Origin: Dongia_A sp044226685
Lineage (GTDB): Bacteria > Pseudomonadota > Alphaproteobacteria > Dongiales > Dongiaceae
DNA: 48,615 nucleotides
Direction of reading: 5' to 3'
Assembly: GCA_044226685.1 (NCBI GenBank)
Contig: JBGAGP010000016.1
Location: 1 to 48,615 of the forward strand
Made by a program: the position numbers and the translations under genes. Each line of letters starts with the position of its first letter. The first letter of the stretch is position 1. The notes under the pieces were generated by a model. It did no database searches. It saw nothing but the letters and a program-made list of their open reading frames with translations, and was not told the DNA's origin. Positions 42,606 through 48,615 of this stretch are shown here, piece by piece.

Positions 42606-42957
42606 AGCGGGTTTCCCCAAAATTGAATCGGTTCTGCCGGAGCGATTTTCGGCAAGGGGGAGGAAGCGGTCGGTAGTGGGGATCGGGCCAAGGCCGCTGA
42701 CGCTGCCCTTGCCGAAAAGCGCCCGGCCCTGCGGGTTCGCCCCAGAATTCAAACCGGGGGGCGGGCATCCGCGTCGTCAGGCCGCCCGCCGACGAAGTCG
42801 GCATACGCCGACGGGTCCGTAGCCCCACTACGGCCCCATGTCCGCGAAGGCGGACATTCGCCAAGCGAGCGCCGACCAAGTCGGCGGGGGCCTTCCTAGC
42901 GGCCTGCCGCACCGCTGGCGAACAGAACCGGTTCAATTTTGGGGAAACCCGCTCTAG
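42602..42957. mobile_element. 356-bp element with 35-bp terminal inverted repeats (MITE-like)
   Basis: The ends at 42602-42636 and 42923-42957 are inverted copies differing at one position of 35 (core AGCGGGTTTCCCCAAAATTG on the left arm). Each terminal sequence begins CTAG. The left end supplies the TAG stop codon of the histidine kinase, and the right end lies 24 bases from the cyclase stop codon. The interior (42637-42922) has no gene and contains smaller palindromes such as GTCCGCGAAGGCGGAC. There is no transposase, so it is either a non-autonomous element or a dispersed repeat. It was not possible to find target-site duplications by eye. Confidence 0.55.
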
Positions 42958-42981
42958 AATCGGCGCTCTCGCTGGCTGTTC

Positions 42982-44208
42982 TCAAGGCGCGAAGATCGCC
43001 GCCGGCGCCGCCATGCCGCGCAGCTGCCGGGTGTCGATGTGCCGCAGGCCGCGGCTCGACGCGGCGGCGAAGTCGGCGGAGGCCAGGATCGGCGTCCCCA
43101 GCACCTTGGTCAGGTCCTGCAGCCGGCTTGCCAGGTTGACCGCCGGGCCGATGACGGTGAAGTCGAGGCGGTCGCGCGTGCCGATATTGCCGAACTCGAC
43201 TTCGCCCCAATGCAAGCCGATACCGAAGCGCAGCGGCGCGACGCCCTCTGCGGCCAGCTCGGCGTTGAGCGCCGCCGTCCCGGCGAGCGCGTCCTCCGCC
43301 GCCACCAGGGCGCGGTCGCAGGTGGCAGCACGGCTGCCTTCGACCGGAAAGACCGCGAGCAGGCCGTCGCCCATGAATTTGAGGATGTCGCCGCCCTGGC
43401 CGAGGATCGCGGCGCCGATGCGCTCGAACCAGCGGTTGAGCAGCGCCACGATGACGCCGCGCCCGCTCTGGTCGGTCATCGCCGTGAAGTCGCGCAGGTC
43501 GCAGATCAGGATCGCGGCCGCCACGACGGTGACGTCGCCGCGCTCGATCTGGCCGGCATAGACCCGCTCCGCCGGCGCCTGCCCGAGATAGTGCGCCAGC
43601 AGGTCGAGGGCGATGTGCCGCAGCAGCCAGCGCTCGGCGAAGGGGGACCAGATGCGCGCCGCCATGGTCAGCCGCTCGATCTCCAGGTCGCTGAATCCCG
43701 GCGTCGCGCAGGTGGCGAAGCTGAGGGTCGAGGTGCGGGTGGCGTCCTGGAACGGCAGCGGCATCACCATGTAGTCGGTCATTCCTTCGCCCGCCAGGCG
43801 CTGGATGATCTCCATGTCGGCCATCGCCTCGCTGGCGCGCCAGCGGAACGGGCGGTTCGTGGTGTCGACGACATAGATCGGGCTCTTCAGATAGTCCTCG
43901 CGCGCCGACATGCCGGCGCGGCCGATCTCGGTGCGGTTGAGCCCGCCTTCCTTCCAGATGAGCTGCGAGCCGCTCAGTTCCGGATTGAGCACCTCCAGTC
44001 CGAGGGACGCGCGCCACAGCGGCGCGATGGTCTCGCGCACCAGGCCGCAGAACCCGGAAAACAGCTCGGGAAAAGCCAGCGCGCCGATGTTGTTGCGAGC
44101 GCTGCCCGCCGCATCGGTTCCGGTTTCGCCCAGCGCGCAGCGCGCCAGCCACGCGGCCAGCCTTCCGTAGATCCGCTCGCTCGCCTCGGATGCCGTCGAA
44201 TCGATCAT
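42982..44208 (-). CDS. Adenylate/guanylate cyclase domain protein (408 aa)
   Basis: The N-terminal part (residues 1 to about 210) is a sensor-like region with a GAF-type feel (SPIYVVDTTNRPFRW, MPLPFQDATRTSTLSFATCA). A class III nucleotide cyclase domain follows: AAILICDLRDFTAMTD (metal-binding Asp), ILKFMGDGLLAVFP (second metal site) and LHWGEVEFGNIGTRDRLDFTVIGPAVNLASRL (substrate region, cited by its core FTVIGPAVNLASRL). No membrane segment is evident. The start is ATG 44208 with GAGGGG upstream; the ORF to 44292 lacks support. It is convergent with the histidine kinase gene and separated from it by the inverted-repeat element. Confidence 0.88.
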   Translation of the reverse strand: MIDSTASEASERIYGRLAAWLARCALGETGTDAAGSARNNIGALAFPELFSGFCGLVRETIAPLWRASLGLEVLNPELSGSQLIWKEGGLNRTEIGRAGMSAREDYLKSPIYVVDTTNRPFRWRASEAMADMEIIQRLAGEGMTDYMVMPLPFQDATRTSTLSFATCATPGFSDLEIERLTMAARIWSPFAERWLLRHIALDLLAHYLGQAPAERVYAGQIERGDVTVVAAAILICDLRDFTAMTDQSGRGVIVALLNRWFERIGAAILGQGGDILKFMGDGLLAVFPVEGSRAATCDRALVAAEDALAGTAALNAELAAEGVAPLRFGIGLHWGEVEFGNIGTRDRLDFTVIGPAVNLASRLQDLTKVLGTPILASADFAAASSRGLRHIDTRQLRGMAAPAAIFAP

Positions 44209-44391
44209 GCGCCCCTCTGCGGGTAACGATTTATTCATCATGCGGCGGTGCTGCCGGCCGGGCAAGGACGACGGCTGTGCCGCTGCGGTCATGCGCCGCA
44301 GTGGCCGCCGCGTGCCGTCAGTTTGTCGTCATGGGCTGCATGGTTGTTTCCCCCGCGTTGCGACTTGGTCGCCCCACACACGGAGATAAGA

Positions 44392-44700
44392 ATGGCTTTC
44401 AAGACCCCGATCATCCTGGCCCCCGCCGCGCTGCTGGTCGTGGCCTCCGCCTGGCTCGGCGCCGCCGGCCCGGCGCTGGCCGACAATGACTCGCTGGAGT
44501 GCACCAAGGCGGAGCAATCCACCTGGATGAGCGAAGATGCGACCAAGGACATGCTGCTGAAGCAGGGCTACAAGGAAGTCCGCGAGATCGACGTCACCGA
44601 CGGCCACTGCTACGAGGTCTACGGCGTCGACGCGCAGGGCGAGAAGGTCGAGATGTACCTCGATCCGACCAACGGCAACGTGGTCGCGAAGGAGGACTAG
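44392..44700 (+). CDS. PepSY-domain periplasmic protein (102 aa)
   Basis: This small secreted protein has a signal peptide at residues 1-27 (hydrophobic LAPAALLVVASAWLGA, cleavage after ALA). A PepSY-like domain follows: STWMSEDATKDMLLKQGYKE, then TDGHCYEVYGVDAQGEKVEM and YLDPTNGNVV. Two cysteines (ECTKAE and GHCYEV) may form a disulfide. PepSY domains are often regulatory or inhibitory and occur near sensor kinases and haem or cytochrome proteins. ATG 44392 has GGAG with 6-base spacing. It is the first gene of the cassette and a paralogue of the interrupted gene at 47435. Confidence 0.85.
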   Translation: MAFKTPIILAPAALLVVASAWLGAAGPALADNDSLECTKAEQSTWMSEDATKDMLLKQGYKEVREIDVTDGHCYEVYGVDAQGEKVEMYLDPTNGNVVAKED

Positions 44701-44701
44701 G

Positions 44702-45325
44702 ATGTCGATGGAAGACGCGGTCGCGAAGAACCGGATGGGCGCTCACGCCCCCATGTCGCTTCCCCCGGCGGCCAGATCCGTGATGCTGCGCATCTGGGAC
44801 CCCTTCGTCCGCGTCTTCCATTGGCTGCTCGTCATCGGCTTCGCCGTCAATTTCTTCGAGATCGTGCGGCCGGGCAAATACCCGCACCGGGTGATCGGCT
44901 ACATCGTCCTGGGCCTGATCGCCGCGCGCCTGCTCTGGGGCCTGGTCGGCCCGCGCCACGCCCGCTTCATCGATTTCGTCCGCTCGCCGCGGCGCATCCT
45001 CCGGCACCTGGGCGACCTGCTGCGGCACCGCGATGGGCGCTATCTCGGCCACAACCCGGCCGGCGGCGCCATGGTCGTCACGCTGCTCCTGGTCACCGCC
45101 CTGGTCGGGGTCAGCGGCTGGCTCAGCCGCACCGACTGGTTCTTCGGCGTCAAGTGGATGGAGGAGGCGCACGAAATCCTGGCCAACGGCATGCTGGCCC
45201 TGGTTTGCCTGCATGTCCTCGGCGTGGTTCATGCCTGTTGGCGGCACCGCGAAAATCTGGTGTTATCCATGGTGACCGGCCGCAAGCGCGCCCACAGCAC
45301 GCTGGATGCGCGGCCGGCGGAGTGA
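44702..45325 (+). CDS. Cytochrome b561-type membrane protein (207 aa)
   Basis: This cytochrome b/b6-family integral membrane haem protein has four or five helices, with histidines placed to ligate haem in FHWLLVIGFAVNFF and at the third and fourth helices (AHEILANGMLALVCLHVLGV). YPHRVIGYIVLGLIAARLLWG gives a further helix. The family transfers electrons, for example in Ni-hydrogenase or PepSY-linked cytochromes. The start at 44702 overlaps the preceding gene's end and uses the AAGGAGG at 44688-44694. With the PepSY and two-component genes it suggests a redox-linked membrane sensing unit. Confidence 0.9.
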   Translation: MSMEDAVAKNRMGAHAPMSLPPAARSVMLRIWDPFVRVFHWLLVIGFAVNFFEIVRPGKYPHRVIGYIVLGLIAARLLWGLVGPRHARFIDFVRSPRRILRHLGDLLRHRDGRYLGHNPAGGAMVVTLLLVTALVGVSGWLSRTDWFFGVKWMEEAHEILANGMLALVCLHVLGVVHACWRHRENLVLSMVTGRKRAHSTLDARPAE

Positions 45326-45335
45326 AGCGCCCGAC

Positions 45336-46013
45336 ATGCGTCTTTTGATCGTCGAGGACGAGCCCACCCTGGGCGAACTGCTGCGCCGCAATCTTGCGGC
45401 GCGCGGCTTTGCCGTCGATCTCGCCGCCAGCAAGTCCGACGCGGTCGGCTTTCTCGACGTCGAGGACTATGACGCCGTGCTGCTCGACCGTGGCCTCGGC
45501 GACGGCGACGGCCTGGCCCTGGTCGGCCACATCCGGGGCAAGGGGTCCGAGGCCGGCATCCTGTTCCTGACCGCGCGCGACGCGCCGTCGGACCGCATCG
45601 CCGGGCTCGACGCCGGCGCCGACGACTACATCGTCAAGCCTTTCGACATGGACGAACTGATCGCCCGGGTGCGCGCCGTGCTGCGCCGGCCCGGCAAGCG
45701 GCTCTCCACGGTGCTGGAGGTGGGCAACGTCAAGTTCGACGTCGCCCAGCGCCGCGCCCAGGTCGCCGACCGGCCGCTCGACCTGTCGCGCCAGGAGGCG
45801 GCGCTGCTTGAGCTGCTGATGCGCCGCGAGGGCGCGGTGGTCCGGCGCGACGAGATCCAGCGCAGCCTCTACGGCTTCGATGACGAGGTCACGCCGAACG
45901 CCGTCGACGCGGCGATCTCCCGCCTGCGCAAGCGCCTGCGCAACGCCAGCGCGGCCGTGGAAATCGCCGTGCTGCGCGGCGTCGGCTGCATGCTCGAGGC
46001 CAAGTCGGAATGA
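45336..46013 (+). CDS. OmpR-family response regulator (225 aa)
   Basis: The receiver domain (residues 1-120) has the acidic pair Asp8 and Glu9 (VEDE), the phosphorylation site Asp51 in VLLDRGLGDGDG, Thr79 and Lys101 in VKPFD. The winged-helix DNA-binding domain (about 130-225) shows LDLSRQEAALLELLMRREG and AVDAAISRLRKRLR, typical of OmpR/PhoB. It lies 10 bases downstream of the cytochrome gene and about 56 bases before the histidine kinase gene, an unusually large gap for a coupled pair. It should receive phosphate from the kinase at 46070. Confidence 0.93.
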   Translation: MRLLIVEDEPTLGELLRRNLAARGFAVDLAASKSDAVGFLDVEDYDAVLLDRGLGDGDGLALVGHIRGKGSEAGILFLTARDAPSDRIAGLDAGADDYIVKPFDMDELIARVRAVLRRPGKRLSTVLEVGNVKFDVAQRRAQVADRPLDLSRQEAALLELLMRREGAVVRRDEIQRSLYGFDDEVTPNAVDAAISRLRKRLRNASAAVEIAVLRGVGCMLEAKSE

Positions 46014-46069
46014 GGGGGCGGAATGAGGGGCGGGGGTAACTGCGCGCCTGCCATGATCGTGTCCGCGCG

Positions 46070-47416
46070 ATGAGCGAGCTGCCGACCATCGGCCGGCGCG
46101 ACTGGGTGGTGATACTCGGCGTTGCCCTGATCGGCCTGGCTGCGCTGCTCGGCGGTTGGTGGGTGGCGGAACTCAGGGTGCGCGACACCGTGCGCACCTA
46201 TGCGCTCTCCGTCGCCGAGCGGGTGACCGAGGCGGCGGCCGAAATCCTCGATCCCACCGACCCCGACAACGTGAACGGGCGCAATCCCGAAGTGCGCGAC
46301 GCGGTCCTGCACCTGCTGGAACGCACGTCGGGCGTCGTGCGCATGGTGGCCTTCGACAAGAGCCGCATGGTCTGGCTGGATTCCACCGGCGAGGCCACCG
46401 GCACTCAGTATGACGAGGCCGATGTCAGCGAGGTGTTCGACCACAACGCGCCGCTGACGCTGCTGCATCTGTCTGGCGGCGAATACCACGTCCTGGGCCT
46501 CGACCCGGTGGAAAGCGCGGTGGCGGAGATCTACGTGCCGGTGCGGCGCGGCGGCGAAATCGTCGGCGCCTTCGAGCTCTACATCGACGCGACGCCGACC
46601 CTGGCCGATGCCATCAGCATCGCCCGTGTCGCCTATGCGGTGTTCTCGGGCACCATCGTGGCGGCGCTCGGCGCCATCCTGGTCCTGGTGTGGCGGTCGC
46701 TGCTGCACCGCCGCCGCGACCTGCTGGCGATCGACGAGCTGCGGCGCCAGGCCGAGGCGGTGTCCGAGGAGCTGGCGGCGGCGAACCAGCGGCAGCAGCG
46801 CTTCAACGCCGATGCCGCGCACGAACTGCGCACGCCGCTCGCCATCTTGCGGGCGCGACTGGATTCGATGCGCCCCGACGCCGACGTGCAGGCGCTGAAG
46901 GCGGATGTCGACCGCATGATCCGCCAGGTGCAATTGTTGCTGGAGCTGGCGCGCACGGAATCCGCCGAGCCGCACCCGCTGGCCGAGCTCGACCTGACCG
47001 CGCTGGCGCAGGACATGGCGGCGCGGCTCTATCCGATGGCGCGCAAGATGGGCCGCGACATCGTGGTCGAGGCGCCGGATGCCCCGGTGCGGATCGCCGG
47101 CGACCCGGCCCTGCTCGACAGCGCGCTGCGCAACCTGATCGAGAACGCGCTGCGCGTCTCGCCGCTGGGCCAGGCGGTGCGCCTGGTGGTGACCGACGGG
47201 CCGCCGCGCCTGGCGGTGGCCGATCACGGTCCCGGCCTGGACCCTGCCGAGCTGGCCGGGCTGATGGAGCCGTTCCGGCGCGGCCCGCGCGGCGGCTCGG
47301 CCGGCCTCGGCCTCGCCATCGTTGCCGAGGCGGCGAAACGGCTGAAGGCGCGCCTCGCCCTCGATCGCACCGACGAGGCGGGCGGCGCCACTTTCTCGTT
47401 GACCTTCCCGCGCTAG
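46070..47416 (+). CDS. Membrane sensor histidine kinase (448 aa)
   Basis: There are two transmembrane helices (about 12-33 and 183-209) with a periplasmic sensor loop of about 150 residues (HLLERTSGVVRMVAFDKSRM). HisKA has the phospho-acceptor His251 in FNADAAHELRTPLAILR. HATPase has NLIENALRVSP (N box), VADHGPGLDP (G1) and SAGLGLAIV (G2). The periplasmic loop may sense the PepSY or cytochrome state, which is inferred from context only. ATG 46070 has no clear ribosome binding site. It is the cognate kinase of the regulator at 45336 and is immediately followed by the broken PepSY gene. Confidence 0.92.
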   Translation: MSELPTIGRRDWVVILGVALIGLAALLGGWWVAELRVRDTVRTYALSVAERVTEAAAEILDPTDPDNVNGRNPEVRDAVLHLLERTSGVVRMVAFDKSRMVWLDSTGEATGTQYDEADVSEVFDHNAPLTLLHLSGGEYHVLGLDPVESAVAEIYVPVRRGGEIVGAFELYIDATPTLADAISIARVAYAVFSGTIVAALGAILVLVWRSLLHRRRDLLAIDELRRQAEAVSEELAAANQRQQRFNADAAHELRTPLAILRARLDSMRPDADVQALKADVDRMIRQVQLLLELARTESAEPHPLAELDLTALAQDMAARLYPMARKMGRDIVVEAPDAPVRIAGDPALLDSALRNLIENALRVSPLGQAVRLVVTDGPPRLAVADHGPGLDPAELAGLMEPFRRGPRGGSAGLGLAIVAEAAKRLKARLALDRTDEAGGATFSLTFPR

Positions 47417-47434
47417 GTGCGGTCTGCTGGCCGC

Positions 47435-47841
47435 ATGAAACGGCTCGCTCCGATCATCGCCAGCCTCGTGATGGCCACTGCCGCCCAGGCGGCCGACCTG
47501 CATTGCACGGACGCCGACAAGTCCACCTGGCTGCCGCCGGCCCAGGTGCAGAAGATGCTGCGCGACCACGGCTTCGCCGATGTCGGCGCGGTGACGGCCA
47601 CGCCCGGCAATTGCTACGCCGTGCCGGTCACCGACCAGAGCGGCGCCAAGAAGCCGACAAGTCCACCTGGCTGCCGCCGGCCCAGGTGCAGAAGATGCTG
47701 CGCGACCACGGCTTCGCCGATGTCGGCGCGGTGACGGCCACGCCCGGCAATTGCTACGCCGTGCCGGTCACCGACCAGAGCGGCGCCAAGAAAACTGCCT
47801 ATCTCGACCCCACCGATGGCGCGCTGATGGGACTGGAGTAG
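47435..47841 (+). pseudogene. PepSY-domain protein gene disrupted by a 140-bp tandem duplication
   Basis: The intact ancestor encodes a signal peptide (KRLAPIIASLVMATAAQAAD) and an 88-residue PepSY protein of the same family as 44392 (DKSTWLPPAQVQKML, GNCYAVPVTDQSG, YLDPTDGALMG). Bases 47513-47652 are repeated exactly at 47653-47792. The period of 140 is not a multiple of three, so the frame shifts after residue 73 and ends in a short out-of-frame tail (to 47734). The original C-terminus survives in another frame and stops at 47841. Either the gene is a recent pseudogene, or the duplication is an assembly artefact. Confidence 0.85.
47513..47792. repeat. Exact 140-bp tandem duplication inside the PepSY gene
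   Basis: Copies at 47513-47652 and 47653-47792 are identical over all 140 bases as read by eye, beginning GCCGACAAGTCCACCTGGCT and ending GGCGCCAAGAA. The flanking bases diverge immediately outside. Perfect identity implies a very recent event or an assembly error. Confidence 0.92.
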
Positions 47842-47843
47842 GC

Positions 47844-48179
47844 ATGACCTACGATCCCGTGCATCGCTACGGCCCCGACACCGAAGCGCTCCAGGCTGCA
47901 AGACCGCTTCCCGAAGAAGTTGCATTCGAACGAGGCCAGTCCTGGAACGTCGACCGCAGCTTCCGGGGGCGTTGGACCGTCTCCGGTGTCGCGTTGGGGT
48001 TCGCAGTCGTGGCGTCGTTGTATGAGGCGGATTTCCTGAGTCCCTTGCGCCCGATTCTTGGCATGGGCCTCGTCTGGTCAGTGGTTTTCGCCAATGTGTC
48101 CGGTCTCGTCGCAGGTGGCGCGCTCGGCTATCTCGCCGCGTCCATCCTGCAGAGGATCTGGCGAGGACTGAGGGCCTAA
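47844..48179 (+). CDS. Small membrane protein of unknown function (111 aa)
   Basis: I do not recognise the family. The first 45 residues are polar (MTYDPVHRYGPDTEALQAAR), followed by two hydrophobic segments (about 47-63 and 72-103: GMGLVWSVVFANVSGLVAGGALGYLAASI, cited by its core ANVSGLVAGGALGYLAAS). It starts 2 bases after the original stop of the PepSY gene with GGAG at 5-base spacing, so it belongs to the same cassette. It may be a membrane partner of the cytochrome or kinase. Confidence 0.6.
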   Translation: MTYDPVHRYGPDTEALQAARPLPEEVAFERGQSWNVDRSFRGRWTVSGVALGFAVVASLYEADFLSPLRPILGMGLVWSVVFANVSGLVAGGALGYLAASILQRIWRGLRA

Positions 48180-48247
48180 CTCTCGCGCGTGACAAGCGCG
48201 CCTTGCTCCGTGCACACTCCGCTCCGGTTTACTGCACGGGGGAGAGC

Positions 48248-48615
48248 ATGGCGACCAAGGGGAGAAGCACGACGTCTTCGCGCGCGGCCAAGGCTGTGGG
48301 GAAATCGGGGCCGAAGCGCGGCAAGGCGGCTATCGAGGCGGCGTTCAAGCGCGCCTCCGACACCGCGGCGCAATCGCCCTACCGCGTGGTACGGCGGGTC
48401 GAGCGCATCCTCTACGAGGACGTGCCGACCTTCATGGAGGCGCCCTATGCCGAGCAGGCGCCGGATGCCGATGTCGTCGTGGTCGGCCTGCCCTATGAGG
48501 GCGTGAAGATCCTTGACCCGCGCCGCTTCCTGCCCGCGCTCGCGACGCACCAGGCGCCGATCTATTCCCGCACCGGCGCCACCGGCGCGCCGGCCGCCAT
48601 CCGCAAGAATGCGAT
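48248..48615 (+). CDS. Ureohydrolase (arginase/agmatinase family), 5' part
   Basis: The first 122 codons of an open frame continue past the window end. After a Lys/Ala-rich N-terminal extension of about 40 residues comes the start of the arginase fold: APDADVVVVGLPYEGVKIL, then GAPAAIRKNA, matching the family's early GxPxD..G and GPxAIR-type segments. The metal-binding aspartate/histidine motifs lie beyond the window, so arginase, agmatinase or formiminoglutamase cannot be distinguished. The ATG at 48248 has GGGGGAGAGC upstream. Confidence 0.75.
   Translation, partial: MATKGRSTTSSRAAKAVGKSGPKRGKAAIEAAFKRASDTAAQSPYRVVRRVERILYEDVPTFMEAPYAEQAPDADVVVVGLPYEGVKILDPRRFLPALATHQAPIYSRTGATGAPAAIRKNA

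Noticed and set aside
46690..47841. 383-aa plus-strand ORF ending with the PepSY C-terminus
   Set aside because: It is the shifted frame through the kinase gene that happens to join the second copy of the duplication. It has no family match before residue 330.

Overview
This is a GC-rich window of about 48.6 kb whose gene content looks like the chromosome of an alphaproteobacterium, probably of the Rhodospirillales. The pointers are an Mla-type lipid transporter with the STAS domain fused to its permease, DUF2336 and DUF1127 proteins, a two-subunit glycyl-tRNA synthetase, an Anbu protease cluster, and dense coding with ATGA-type overlaps. That placement is an inference from gene families; no rRNA is present. 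No transposase, integrase, phage gene or CRISPR array was seen.

Layout. 1-1851: the 3' end of an ornithine/arginine-type decarboxylase, a host-attachment-like protein, and a divergent RmlC-like cupin. 1970-5440: a four-gene operon for an MCE/Mla lipid ABC transporter (permease, ATPase, MCE protein, lipoprotein). 5449-7991: a class III aminotransferase and a DUF2336 protein. 8046-13912: a minus-strand catabolic-looking operon (acyl-CoA dehydrogenase-like flavoprotein, DUF1127 mini-protein, FAD-linked oxidoreductase, proline racemase-family protein, lone ABC membrane domain), divergent from an HxlR regulator with tandem GCAATTGC palindromes in its leader. 13947-15915: tRNA-Pro(CGG) and a Tat-exported PhoD phosphatase. 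16013-21273: a peptide-type ABC importer operon with a Tat lipoprotein binding protein and a long structured leader. 21816-24832: an amidinotransferase/arginine-deiminase-fold enzyme, a LysR regulator and a polyprenyl diphosphate synthase. 25056-28000: DUF2007, a methyltransferase, a small zinc-ribbon membrane protein, a lipoprotein esterase and a glutathione transferase.

28081-33612: a ClC channel and the four-gene Anbu cluster (circularly permuted ATP-grasp, alpha-E, transglutaminase, Anbu), which reads as a peptide-ligation and proteolysis module. 33846-41061: glyQ, glyS, ppdK, meaB and a DUF1330 protein; glyQ has a 21-bp palindrome over its predicted promoter. 41256-44208: a GAF histidine kinase and a convergent nucleotide cyclase, separated by a 356-bp element with 35-bp near-perfect terminal inverted repeats. 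44392-48179: a cassette of PepSY protein, cytochrome b561, response regulator, histidine kinase, a second PepSY protein and a small membrane protein. The second PepSY gene is broken by an exact 140-bp tandem duplication. 48248-end: the start of a ureohydrolase.

The most notable items are the 140-bp duplication, the Anbu cluster, the 356-bp inverted-repeat element, the PepSY/cytochrome b/two-component cassette, and the racemase homologue that lacks both catalytic cysteines. Functions are inferred from motifs read by eye; no database search was run.
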